A DNA stretch of 42,719 bases from Gammaproteobacteria bacterium (GTDB lineage: Bacteria; Pseudomonadota; Gammaproteobacteria; Steroidobacterales; UBA11654): positions 1-42,719 of the forward strand of contig JAPYQN010000011.1 in the NCBI GenBank assembly GCA_029941465.1. The letters run 5' to 3'. Shown in pieces: positions 1 through 8,293 of this stretch; positions within the stretch are counted from its first letter, which is position 1, and each line of letters begins with the position of its first letter. The position numbers and the translations under genes are program-made. Below the pieces are notes generated by a model, which was not told where the DNA came from, made no database searches, and was given only the letters and a program-made list of their open reading frames with translations.

Positions 1-647
1 TCACGGATATTATTAATGTCATTCTCTATTATATTACCTGGTGTCCATTCACTGCCACATCCACAAATCTGATGAACAAAATTCTCAATAATGATTTGCC
101 CTTTATTGGTGTGAGTCACTTCTGGATGAAACTGCAATCCAAAAAATGATTTTTCATCATTAGCCATTGCAGCCATTGGTGAACTATCGCTTTTACCAAT
201 AGCCTCAAATCCTTCTGGCAAGGTCTCTACTCGATCGCCATGACTCATCCATACTTGCAGACAATCTTGGTTTACCTCAATCCTACTGAACAGCCTATTT
301 GATGTTTCAATAGACACCTCAGCATAACCAAATTCTCTATGAGTTGATGATTGAACACGACCTCCCAACTGCTCAACCATGGTTTGCATGCCATAACAGA
401 TTCCTAAAATAGGAACGCCCATGGAAAAGATTTCAGCTGCTGCTTTAGGAGAATCATCGGAAAAGGCAGACTCAGGCCCGCCTGAAAGAATAATTCCTTT
501 TGGGTTGAAATCACTGATTGATTGGTGATCGATGTCGCCTGCATAAATCTCGCTGTAAACACCAGCTTCCCTGACCCTGCGGGCGATTAGTTGTGTGTAT
601 TGTGAACCGAAATCAAGGATTAATATTTTTTCAGCGTCAAGTGTCAT
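1..647 (-). CDS. guaA: GMP synthase (glutamine-hydrolysing), N-terminal part, cut by window edge
   Basis: The last enzyme of GMP synthesis: it aminates XMP using glutamine and ATP in the cytoplasm. About 215 codons are visible, covering the class I glutamine amidotransferase domain; the ATP pyrophosphatase and dimerisation domains lie beyond position 1. The translation opens [20 protein letters not shown]. The amidotransferase triad is visible: Cys84 in GICYGMQ, and His174 and Glu176 in QFHPEVTH. The ATG (647-645) shares one base with the guaB stop codon (TAATG), so the two genes are almost certainly cotranscribed and translationally coupled. This is the usual guaBA operon. Identity is secure; only the truncation by the window is unusual. 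Confidence 0.97.
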   Translation of the reverse strand, partial: MTLDAEKILILDFGSQYTQLIARRVREAGVYSEIYAGDIDHQSISDFNPKGIILSGGPESAFSDDSPKAAAEIFSMGVPILGICYGMQTMVEQLGGRVQSSTHREFGYAEVSIETSNRLFSRIEVNQDCLQVWMSHGDRVETLPEGFEAIGKSDSSPMAAMANDEKSFFGLQFHPEVTHTNKGQIIIENFVHQICGCGSEWTPGNIIENDINNIR

Positions 648-2113
648 TAATCGACAGAATAATTAGGCGGTTCTTTAGTAATGCTGACATCATGAACATG
701 ATTCTCTTTTCTCCCAGCATCAGTGATACGAACAAACTCAGTTTTGGTTTGAAGTTCTTCTATATTGTTGCAACCCGTGTAACCCATGGATTGTCTTAAG
801 CCGCCAATTAATTGTTCAACGATTTGAGTTAGGCTGCCTTTAAATGGAACTCTGCCCTCTATGCCTTCAGGCACTAATTTATCAGTGACTTCAACATCGC
901 CTTGAAAGTATCTGTCCTTAGAACCGTGCTTCTCTGCCATGGCGCCAAGAGAACCCATACCACGATAAGACTTAAAACTTCTGCCTTGATAAAGCTCTAC
1001 TTCACCAGGTGATTCCTCAGTGCCTGCAAATAAGCCGCCCACCATAATGCTGTCAGCTCCTGCTGCAATGGCCTTTGCAATATCACCTGAATAACGGATT
1101 CCTCCATCTGAGATAATAGGGATGCCTTTGCCCTTAAGTGCTGCAGCGACATCACAGATAGCAGTGATTTGTGGCATTCCAACACCGGCAATAATTCTTG
1201 TGGTGCAAATTGATCCTGGGCCAATTCCCACTTTGACCGCATCAGCACCGGCTTCAGCTAACGCTGTAGCCGCTTCAGCGGTGACAATGTTGCCGACAAT
1301 AACTTGTAGCTCAGGGTATTGTGTTTTAATGGATTTGATCTTTTCAATGGCGCTTTTAGTGTGTGCATGCGCCGTATCAATGACAATCACATCCACACCG
1401 GCTTTATGCAATGCTTCAACCCGATCAACTGAATCCCCTTCAACACCGACAGCAGCTGCAACTATTAATGCCCCGTTGTCATCCTTAGAGGCCAATGGGA
1501 AATCAGTGGCTTTCTGAAAATCCTTGGCAGTAATCATGCCCTTAAGTTTGAAGCTATCGTCAACCACCAATACTTTCTCAATCCTGTGATGGTGCAAGAG
1601 TCTTAAAACTTCTTCTTTTTCTTCACCTTCCTTGACTGTGATTAAATCCTCTTTAGGGGTCATCACACTGCTCACTAAAGCATCCAATTTGTTTTCATAC
1701 CTTAGATCTCGATTGGTCACAATCCCTACCGTCTCGTCTTTCTGCACCACCGGTACTCCAGAAATATTATTCTTTTTAGTGATTTCAAGCACCTCACGAA
1801 TAGTGATATCAGGCGCAACAGTGATGGGATCGGTAATCACGCCGCTTTCAAATTTTTTAACTCTATTCACTTGGCCAGCTTGATCTTCAACACTTAAATT
1901 CTTATGCACCACACCAATACCGCCCTCTTGAGCAATGGCGATGGCAAGTTGAAATTCTGTCACCGTATCCATGGCCGCTGAAAGCAAAGGGATATTAATA
2001 TTTAGGTTGCGAGTTAGTTTTGTTGATAAATCAGTCTCGCGGGGTAACACATCCGAGTAATTCGGTTTAAGAAGAACATCATCAAAGGTTAATGCGAGTT
2101 TTTCTATGGTCAT
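647..2113 (-). CDS. guaB: IMP dehydrogenase
   Basis: Oxidises IMP to XMP with NAD+, the committed step to GMP; cytoplasmic tetramer. The 488 residues equal the usual bacterial length. The order is a short N-terminal barrel part ([10 protein letters not shown]), two CBS domains at about residues 93-205 ([15 protein letters not shown]), then the rest of the TIM barrel with the catalytic loop GPGSICTTR (Cys303) and the flap region near the C-terminus. A Shine-Dalgarno GGAG (2121-2124) sits 7 bases before the ATG. It overlaps guaA by one base downstream and is divergent from xseA across a 105-base gap. Confidence 0.98.
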   Translation of the reverse strand: MTIEKLALTFDDVLLKPNYSDVLPRETDLSTKLTRNLNINIPLLSAAMDTVTEFQLAIAIAQEGGIGVVHKNLSVEDQAGQVNRVKKFESGVITDPITVAPDITIREVLEITKKNNISGVPVVQKDETVGIVTNRDLRYENKLDALVSSVMTPKEDLITVKEGEEKEEVLRLLHHHRIEKVLVVDDSFKLKGMITAKDFQKATDFPLASKDDNGALIVAAAVGVEGDSVDRVEALHKAGVDVIVIDTAHAHTKSAIEKIKSIKTQYPELQVIVGNIVTAEAATALAEAGADAVKVGIGPGSICTTRIIAGVGMPQITAICDVAAALKGKGIPIISDGGIRYSGDIAKAIAAGADSIMVGGLFAGTEESPGEVELYQGRSFKSYRGMGSLGAMAEKHGSKDRYFQGDVEVTDKLVPEGIEGRVPFKGSLTQIVEQLIGGLRQSMGYTGCNNIEELQTKTEFVRITDAGRKENHVHDVSITKEPPNYSVD

Positions 2114-2151
2114 TTAACAGCTCCATTTATCACCATGGATTTGTCAAAGGC

Positions 2152-2179
2152 ATTCTACACGGATGGTTCAATTTGTAAA
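2152..2179 (-). promoter_or_regulatory. Candidate sigma70 promoter for guaBA
   Basis: On the minus strand, TTTACA (2179-2174) and TAGAAT (2157-2152) are separated by 16 bases, about 40 bases upstream of the guaB ATG. Both hexamers are five-of-six matches to consensus. Purine control (PurR) is not evident by eye. This is inference from motif match only. Confidence 0.5.
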
Positions 2180-2201
2180 CCCGTGAAGGTCTGCTTTCTT
2201 G

Positions 2202-2207
2202 TATAAT
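2202..2207 (+). promoter_or_regulatory. Candidate -10 box (TATAAT) just upstream of xseA
   Basis: A perfect TATAAT lies only 11 bases before the xseA ATG at 2219, so transcription from it would start at about 2214 and give an almost leaderless mRNA. No good -35 hexamer is seen at 16-18 bases upstream. A weak AGAGA (2209-2213) could serve as ribosome binding site only if transcription begins further upstream. Confidence 0.35.
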
Positions 2208-2218
2208 TAGAGACATCT

Positions 2219-3574
2219 ATGGATTCAGATATATTACAAGAACACATCTACAGCGTCTCAGAATTAAATGACGAAGTCGCGTCGCTGCTGGGCATAAATT
2301 TTGGCATCGTCTGGATTGAAGGAGAGATTTCTAACTATATGAAGTCAGCAGCTGGTCACAGTTATTTTTCTTTAAAAGATCCAACATCCAGTGTTCGTTG
2401 CGCAATGTTTAGGCTGCAAAATCAATCTCTTAATTTTGAGTTACAGGACGGGCAACATATTTTAGCTAAAGTTAAGGTGGGCCTTTATCAAGCCAGAGGA
2501 GAATACCAGCTAATTGTTGAGTACGCTGAACAAGCGGGTGAGGGATTGCTTAGGCAAAAGTTTGAATTGTTAAAAAAGAAGCTTGAAGCTGAGGGCTTGT
2601 TTGAATCAATTCATAAACAAACTCTCCCCTCTATACCCACAAAAATTGGCATTATTTCTTCACCTAAAAGTGCTGCCATTCAAGATATCTTTAAGACCAT
2701 AACACGACGCTTTAACTTGGTAGAATTGTTGGTCTACCCTACCCTGGTTCAAGGTCAAGAAGCCACAAAGCAGATATGCCAGGCTATTAATATAGCCAAT
2801 CATCGAGATGAATGCTCAGTGATCATTCTTGCAAGAGGCGGGGGGTCACTAGAAGATTTATGGTGCTTCAATGAAGAAGAGGTTGCGCGGGCCATATTTG
2901 AATCGAGTATTCCTATTATTACCGGTATTGGTCATGAAACGGATACGACCATAGCCGACATGGTCTCTGACCTTAGAGCTCCTACCCCCACTGGGGCTGC
3001 TGAAATGATTTTGCCTGAAAAAACTGAGCTTATTAACGCCTTCACAACCCTGTCAAGACAAATCACTCAGGCCTTCAGTTTAATGCTTAAAAAGCTCCAC
3101 AATGTTTTAATGCAAGATCAAATTAAACTTGAAGAAAATCACCCTAAAACACAATTGCAACAACACAGCCAAAGACTGGATGCACTGCAACAGAAAATTC
3201 AGATCATGCCCAACACCTACCTCAATATTTTGCACTCAAGCTTAAATAATAAAATCAATGCACTAGCTATGCAGAACCCAAAATTTACTATTGATTCAAT
3301 GTATCGAGATCTCAAGGAAGTTAATCATCATTTGGTGTTATTCACACAACAAGTTTTTAATAAACAACAACAACAATTCTCAATCGCTATAACAAAACTA
3401 GATGGCATATCACCACTACAGGCTCTCTCTAGAGGGTATGCGTATGTAACTGATGATCACACGGGGCAACACGTCAAATCTTTGAGTGCCATAAACAAAG
3501 GTTCAAAATTAACCACCCGTCTGCACGATGGGACTTTTAAATCTTACGTCACTGAAATCAAAAAAAAGAGCTAG
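2219..3574 (+). CDS. xseA: Exodeoxyribonuclease VII large subunit
   Basis: The catalytic subunit of the ATP-independent single-strand exonuclease that acts with XseB in mismatch repair and recombination. The 451 residues match the family. An N-terminal OB-fold (about residues 10-105, with VWIEGEISN and SYFSLKD) precedes the catalytic core (about 125-315), which shows KIGIISSPKSAAIQDI, the ARGGGSLEDLW motif and TGIGHETDTTIAD; a long glutamine-rich coiled-coil (about 310-400) and a C-terminal segment follow. It sits next to guaB as in E. coli. Its stop codon lies inside the palindrome CTAG shared with the convergent der gene. The small subunit xseB is not in this window. Confidence 0.97.
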   Translation: MDSDILQEHIYSVSELNDEVASLLGINFGIVWIEGEISNYMKSAAGHSYFSLKDPTSSVRCAMFRLQNQSLNFELQDGQHILAKVKVGLYQARGEYQLIVEYAEQAGEGLLRQKFELLKKKLEAEGLFESIHKQTLPSIPTKIGIISSPKSAAIQDIFKTITRRFNLVELLVYPTLVQGQEATKQICQAINIANHRDECSVIILARGGGSLEDLWCFNEEEVARAIFESSIPIITGIGHETDTTIADMVSDLRAPTPTGAAEMILPEKTELINAFTTLSRQITQAFSLMLKKLHNVLMQDQIKLEENHPKTQLQQHSQRLDALQQKIQIMPNTYLNILHSSLNNKINALAMQNPKFTIDSMYRDLKEVNHHLVLFTQQVFNKQQQQFSIAITKLDGISPLQALSRGYAYVTDDHTGQHVKSLSAINKGSKLTTRLHDGTFKSYVTEIKKKS

Positions 3575-4971
3575 GATCGTTTTTTACGTAAACGAATAAC
3601 ACGTCTTCTTTTCTTCCACTGTCGATGTGAGAGTTTATTTTTCCTGTCTGAAAAAGGGTTTTTACTGTCTTTAAAAAATAATTGGATCGGTGTTCCCATA
3701 AAGGAAAAATAAGATCTGATCTGACGCTCAATAAATTTTTTATAGTTGTCTCTTAATTTTTTGGTTTGATTCCCATAAATAATAAATGTCGGTGGTTGAA
3801 TACCTCCTTGGTGGGCATACTTTAGTTTTATCCTGCGTCCTTGAACATAAGGAGGCGGATCAGTTTCCATAAGTCTTTCAATTAAACTAGACAATTCTGA
3901 GGTAGGCACAGTTCGCATTGCGTTCTTAGCGGCTGCCAAGACTCCATTCATTGTTTGCTTAAGGTGCTTTCTTTTTAATGCTGAGATAAATTGAACATCC
4001 ACATAAGCAGCAAATTTTAGTTTCCTTTTAATTTGACGATCAACCATTTCTTTCGCTGCCTCATCTAATAAATCATACTTGTTGATCGTAATTATAAAGG
4101 CGCGGCCAGAGTTCAACACTAAGCCGATTAATGAAAGATCTTGGTCAGTAATGCCTTCATCTCCATCAATCATGACGATCACAGCATCGGATAAATCTAG
4201 TGCTTGTAATGCTTTGACAATACTAAATTTTTCAATGGCTTCACCGACCTTCTTTTTGCGTCTTATGCCTGCAGTATCAATCAAGATTAAGTCCTGATTA
4301 CCAAACTGATAATCAATGTGAATACTGTCTCGTGTTGTGCCTGGTTGATTTTCAGTCAGCAGTCGTTCCTCTTTCAGTAGACCATTAATGAACGTTGATT
4401 TACCCACATTAGGTCTGCCAATTAAGGCAATAGAAATTTTTTCTTCAGGTATTTCTTGATAGCCAGAATCGGCTTGATTCATCCCAAGAATCTCTAAAAT
4501 TCTAGAGATAAGCTCTTCGCAGTGATCGCCTCGTAAAGCTGAAATACTCAACATTGCCTTAAAGCCAAGTGAATAAAAGTCCGCGGCCATAGTCTGGCTG
4601 TTCATGCCTTCAGTCTTATTGATGGCAACGAGCACAGATTTATTCTTTTTTCTCAGTGCTTGAGCAATCTCTTGGTCACTGTTTGTTAGTCCTTCTCGAC
4701 CATCAACTATCATTACAATAAGATCCGATTCTTCAATGGCTAGATCAGTCTGCTCTTTGATAACCTGCGATAAATCACCGTGATCATGATCTAATCCACC
4801 GGTATCAATAAGGATAATATCACTCTTATCAGTGCGCAGATGGCCGTATATTCGGTCTCTTGTAAGACCATGAAAATCAGCAACTAAAGCGTCATTTGTT
4901 TGAGTTAGTTGATTAAAAAGAGAAGATTTACCAACGTTTGGTCTTCCCACAATTGCGACTACTGGCAGCAT
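3571..4971 (-). CDS. der: Ribosome-assembly GTPase Der (EngA)
   Basis: An essential double GTPase for maturation of the 50S ribosomal subunit. The 466 residues carry two G domains in tandem: P-loop 1 GRPNVGKSS (residues 9-17) and P-loop 2 GRPNVGKST (185-193), each with a DTGG or DTAG switch, then a C-terminal KH-like domain and a very basic tail rich in Lys and Arg. The G4 motif of domain 2 is a normal NKYD, but in domain 1 it is NKTE (residues 118-121), with Glu in place of the usual Asp. It lies 17 bases after bamB on the same strand, the conserved bamB-der order. Confidence 0.97.
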   Translation of the reverse strand: MLPVVAIVGRPNVGKSSLFNQLTQTNDALVADFHGLTRDRIYGHLRTDKSDIILIDTGGLDHDHGDLSQVIKEQTDLAIEESDLIVMIVDGREGLTNSDQEIAQALRKKNKSVLVAINKTEGMNSQTMAADFYSLGFKAMLSISALRGDHCEELISRILEILGMNQADSGYQEIPEEKISIALIGRPNVGKSTFINGLLKEERLLTENQPGTTRDSIHIDYQFGNQDLILIDTAGIRRKKKVGEAIEKFSIVKALQALDLSDAVIVMIDGDEGITDQDLSLIGLVLNSGRAFIITINKYDLLDEAAKEMVDRQIKRKLKFAAYVDVQFISALKRKHLKQTMNGVLAAAKNAMRTVPTSELSSLIERLMETDPPPYVQGRRIKLKYAHQGGIQPPTFIIYGNQTKKLRDNYKKFIERQIRSYFSFMGTPIQLFFKDSKNPFSDRKNKLSHRQWKKRRRVIRLRKKRS

Positions 4972-4988
4972 AGTATGATCTCCCCATA

Positions 4989-6197
4989 CTACGAACTAGG
5001 AATGAAGGTTTTAACTGAGACCAGGTTACCTCCATCGGTTTGCACAATAATAGTGTCTTTCATAACCAAAGGCACTGCTGAAATTTTATCCGAACCAATG
5101 CTGATTCGTTGTTGCGTTTCACCGGATTCTTTATCCAACCAATGCAAATAACCTTCAAGATCACCAATGATGATTGACTCTCCAATAATCACTGGAGCTG
5201 ATGGATAACGATTCAATAAATTGTCTTTTTTCCATATCTCTCTGCCTGTAAAACGAGACAAAGCCATGACACTGCCGTCAGCCTCTGAAACAAACACTGC
5301 GTCTTCATCCACTGCCATCCCAGCATAAATAGATGCTTCAGTAAGCCAGATAATATCCCCAGATTCCAAAGCCAATGCTGCGAGTGCTCCTTGATAGCTG
5401 CCCACATAAAGTTCGTTACCAACAATGATCATCGGAGCATCAATATCATTAACTTTTTCTATTTCTGTTCGACCACCTGGGGGTGTCAGCATAGTCTCCC
5501 ACAATAATGAACCGTCCACTAAATCATAAGCACTGACTTTCCCGTCATCAAAACCGCATAATACTGCATTGGCAAATACTTCTGGGCTAGTTGTGCCTCT
5601 TAGACTTAATCGAGGAACAGTATGATTGGCCGTCCATTGTAAAGACCCGTTGGTGCTTAGAAAAGCGGCTAAATTACCGTCCACTGATCTGACAAAGATT
5701 TGATCGTTCTTAATAGCAACTGGGGCAAGTATCTCGCTGCTAATTGTAGTGGTCCAAAGAATTTCACCGGTCATAGAATCAATACTGATAAGTTCACCAT
5801 TATTCGTGCCAAGCACCAGGATCCCATCTTTGTATGTGGGCCCAGCGGTAAAGGAAAAATCAAAGCTTTGCTTCCAGACTTTTTTTCCGTTCTTTGCATT
5901 TAAAGCAACCACATTGCCGTTAAAGCTTGCAGCATAGATGATCTCCCCATCTGTGGCTGGATTTAAGGCAATTCCTAACCCTTCATGCCCTTTACCCACA
6001 GAAGATTTCCATCGTTTATCCACAACAACAGTTTCTGTAAATTCAATTAATTCTGCAGGCAACAGTGATTCATCCTCGTCGTCACCACCAAACAATGAAC
6101 ACCCTTGATTAAGAGACAGAAAACATATGATCAATAACCACCTTAGTGACGCCCAGCTAGTCACATCATTATCTAATTGTTGTGCTAATGGATTCAC
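4989..6197 (-). CDS. bamB: Outer membrane protein assembly factor BamB
   Basis: A lipoprotein of the BAM complex that folds beta-barrel proteins into the outer membrane. The 402 residues begin with a hydrophobic signal (LRWLLIICFLSL) ending in NQGC, followed by a beta-propeller made of repeated PQQ-like blades such as GKKVWKQSF, GEILWTTTI and GDIIWLTEA. The lipobox is atypical (Asn and Gln at -3 and -2), but the Cys-Ser-Leu-Phe after it resembles E. coli BamB. The start is GTG at 6197, overlapping the yfgM stop (GTGA). A second GTG twelve codons in would give a more typical short signal peptide and cannot be excluded. Confidence 0.93.
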   Translation of the reverse strand: MNPLAQQLDNDVTSWASLRWLLIICFLSLNQGCSLFGGDDEDESLLPAELIEFTETVVVDKRWKSSVGKGHEGLGIALNPATDGEIIYAASFNGNVVALNAKNGKKVWKQSFDFSFTAGPTYKDGILVLGTNNGELISIDSMTGEILWTTTISSEILAPVAIKNDQIFVRSVDGNLAAFLSTNGSLQWTANHTVPRLSLRGTTSPEVFANAVLCGFDDGKVSAYDLVDGSLLWETMLTPPGGRTEIEKVNDIDAPMIIVGNELYVGSYQGALAALALESGDIIWLTEASIYAGMAVDEDAVFVSEADGSVMALSRFTGREIWKKDNLLNRYPSAPVIIGESIIIGDLEGYLHWLDKESGETQQRISIGSDKISAVPLVMKDTIIVQTDGGNLVSVKTFIPSS

Positions 6198-6859
6198 GAC
6201 TGGCTGCTGTCTAGAGGGGTAGCATCGGTTTGAATCTGATCGGCTTTCATTTTAATAAAATCAAAATCAAAATTGCCAGGCTCGAGTGAATCAAGTGCTA
6301 ATGAATAAGCAACTTTAGCCTTTTCTAACTGACCTTGGGCGGCGTATATATCACCCTTAATGGCTTCATAATAGGGAGTATAAGCAATCGGAGATGCGGT
6401 TACTGAGCTCAACAGTGCTAAAGCGCTGTCCAACTCATCTTGTTCAATCATGATGCGCCCGATTCTTAACCGTGCAATGTGCCTAAAAGATTCATCTATA
6501 GCATTCTCCATAACAAATTCTAATTGAATAATGGCATTATCATAATCCAATGTATCCATGTGTAACTTTGCCATAGCCAAATGGCTTTGTTGTTGATAGG
6601 GGCTGCCAGAGAAATTATTGTCCATCTCTTGAAGTAAGCTTTGGGCTTGAGACATTCTTTGCTGTTTCAATGCAAATTCTACCTCTGCATACAATCGAGA
6701 TGCAGTTTCAGATTCTCGCAATTGACTCTGTTGATAAAACTGTAAACCAACATAGGCTGAAATACCTAGACCTATAGAGACTAGAATGCTTAACCCATTG
6801 TCTTTAAGCCATTGCTTTACAACCTCGGCTTGTTGTTGATCTGTTAAATTATCATCCAT
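6194..6859 (-). CDS. yfgM: YfgM-type membrane-anchored TPR protein (UPF0070/Anc-SecYEG-TPR)
   Basis: A periplasmic chaperone-linked protein that in E. coli associates with the SecYEG translocon and PpiD. The 221 residues show a short cytoplasmic N-terminus, one membrane segment (about residues 20-40, LSILVSIGLGISAYVGLQFY), and then tetratricopeptide-like helical repeats. It lies between hisS and bamB exactly as in E. coli and overlaps bamB by four bases. The family assignment rests on membrane topology, TPR pattern and gene order; detailed function is inferred from E. coli. Confidence 0.88.
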   Translation of the reverse strand: MDDNLTDQQQAEVVKQWLKDNGLSILVSIGLGISAYVGLQFYQQSQLRESETASRLYAEVEFALKQQRMSQAQSLLQEMDNNFSGSPYQQQSHLAMAKLHMDTLDYDNAIIQLEFVMENAIDESFRHIARLRIGRIMIEQDELDSALALLSSVTASPIAYTPYYEAIKGDIYAAQGQLEKAKVAYSLALDSLEPGNFDFDFIKMKADQIQTDATPLDSSQS

Positions 6860-6876
6860 CGCTCTATTACCTTTAT

Positions 6877-8151
6877 TTATTCAGTGAAGAAGCGGTTAAT
6901 CTCTTGCATAAGATTTTCTTCTTTAATGGTTGTCTGTTCTTGATCAATCATTAAAGGCTTAAACCCAAGGTTACCTTGTTGAATCTCTTCTTCTCCTATT
7001 ACAATCGCCAATTCAGAGCCAGATTTATCTGCCTTTCTAAATTGTTGTTTAAAGCTTCCACCGTCCATATTAATCTCAACTGCATATTCCTCATTAGTAT
7101 CTCGGATTTTTTCTGCCAAGAGACTAGCGTGCAATTCTGTGTCATCTCCAACGGCAACAATATAAATTTTTGGCTGCATATTTTGTTCTTTTTTGGATAA
7201 GACTTCAACCAATTCCGTTAACCTTTCAAAACCGATTGCACACCCAACACCGCAAACATCCTGTCCACCCAATTGCTTGACCAAGTCATCATAACGACCG
7301 CCTCCACACACTGTAGCCTGTGAGCCTAATTGATCAGTTGTCCATTCAAACACTGTCTTGGTGTAGTAATCCAAACCTCTCACTAACCTTGGGTTCAATT
7401 GAAAGCTGATATTATGTTGCTCCAAAGAGTTGGTTAGAGTTGCAAAATGATCCTCAGATTCTGTATCAAGATAGTCTGTGATGTTAGGCGCATTTGAAAT
7501 AAGATTACCCATCTCAGGATTCTTGCTGTCGAGAATTCTCATTGGGTTAGAGACTAATCGCTTGGTTGAATCTTCATCAAGATCAGATTTATGATCAGAA
7601 AAATACTCAACCAGAACCTTTCGATAGGCTTGTCTAGAGGTCGAAGTACCCAATGAATTGATCTCAAGCTCAATGGCATTCACCTTTAATGCCTTCCAAA
7701 TTCTTGAGGTCATTAAGATCATTTCCAGATCAATCTGAGGTCCTTGATAACCAAAGGCCTCCATATTGATCTGATGAAATTGTCGATACCTGCCTTTTTG
7801 TGGCCTCTCATAGCGATACATCGGTCCCATAGACCATAATTTTTGAGTTTGATTGTAAAAAAGACCGTGCTCAATGCCTGCTCTGATCACACCAGCTGTT
7901 GCCTCAGGCCTTAGTGATAATGATTGATTCTTACGATCATTGAATGAGTACATTTCTTTTGCCACCACATCAGTGTCTTGACCAATGGTTCTTTGAAATA
8001 ACTCAGTTCGTTCAACAATTGGGGTTCTAATTTCTTGGAAAGCATAGGCCTGCAGCACACGCTTAACCTTGGATTCAACAAACTGCCACTTAACCAACTC
8101 TTCTGGAAGAAGTGCTGGCATTCCCCTGATTGATTTTATTTGATTGCTCAA
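6877..8151 (-). CDS. hisS: Histidyl-tRNA synthetase
   Basis: Charges tRNA-His; class II synthetase, cytoplasmic dimer. Seen are motif 2 around RYERPQKGRYRQFHQIN, the histidine-A peptide LVRGLDYYTKTVFEW, motif 3 GVGCAIGFERL, and a C-terminal anticodon-binding domain. I place the start at TTG 8151, not at the upstream in-frame TTG 8181: this puts Arg-Gly-Met of SIRGM at residues 9-11 and gives 424 residues, both exactly as in E. coli HisS. The TTG lies four bases after the stop of the 39-residue ORF and has no well-spaced Shine-Dalgarno, so translation is probably coupled to that ORF. Confidence 0.96.
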   Translation of the reverse strand: MSNQIKSIRGMPALLPEELVKWQFVESKVKRVLQAYAFQEIRTPIVERTELFQRTIGQDTDVVAKEMYSFNDRKNQSLSLRPEATAGVIRAGIEHGLFYNQTQKLWSMGPMYRYERPQKGRYRQFHQINMEAFGYQGPQIDLEMILMTSRIWKALKVNAIELEINSLGTSTSRQAYRKVLVEYFSDHKSDLDEDSTKRLVSNPMRILDSKNPEMGNLISNAPNITDYLDTESEDHFATLTNSLEQHNISFQLNPRLVRGLDYYTKTVFEWTTDQLGSQATVCGGGRYDDLVKQLGGQDVCGVGCAIGFERLTELVEVLSKKEQNMQPKIYIVAVGDDTELHASLLAEKIRDTNEEYAVEINMDGGSFKQQFRKADKSGSELAIVIGEEEIQQGNLGFKPLMIDQEQTTIKEENLMQEINRFFTE

Positions 8152-8155
8152 GCCC

Positions 8156-8275
8156 TTAGTTATGGGAGATATACATACCAACCACTGTCACCAGAAACAG
8201 GATTACACCAGCCGTTGCAATAATCCTCAATGCAACCATGTGTTCAACAACATTTGATTCTGTATCATCTGACAT
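8156..8275 (-). CDS. 39-residue single-pass membrane microprotein, unknown function
   Basis: A short ORF from ATG 8275 to TAA 8156. It has a strong Shine-Dalgarno AAAGGAG (8288-8282) six bases before the ATG, 18 bases after the rlmN stop. The product has an acidic N-terminus (MSDDTESNVVEHM) and one hydrophobic helix (about residues 14-36, with IIATAGVILFLVTVVGMYI), ending in SHN. It sits between rlmN and hisS, where gammaproteobacteria usually carry pilF/pilW, rodZ and ispG. I do not recognise the family. The ribosome binding site and the tight fit between neighbours support it as a real gene; it may also drive translation of hisS. Confidence 0.75.
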   Translation of the reverse strand: MSDDTESNVVEHMVALRIIATAGVILFLVTVVGMYISHN

Positions 8276-8281
8276 AAATTA

Positions 8282-8288
8282 CTCCTTT
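8282..8288 (-). promoter_or_regulatory. Strong ribosome binding site of the 39-residue ORF
   Basis: AAAGGAG on the minus strand with six bases to the ATG at 8275. It is one of the best Shine-Dalgarno matches in the window and is the main reason for calling the short ORF a gene. Confidence 0.7.
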
Positions 8289-8293
8289 TTTGT

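Noticed and set aside
1122-1517. 131-codon plus-strand ORF inside guaB
   Set aside because: Exactly antisense to the IMP dehydrogenase core, low-complexity Ala/Ser/Thr composition, no ribosome site; a shadow of guaB.
8152-8181. N-terminal extension of HisS from TTG 8181
   Set aside because: Lies inside the 39-residue ORF, has no homology, and the later TTG gives the exact E. coli length and motif positions.
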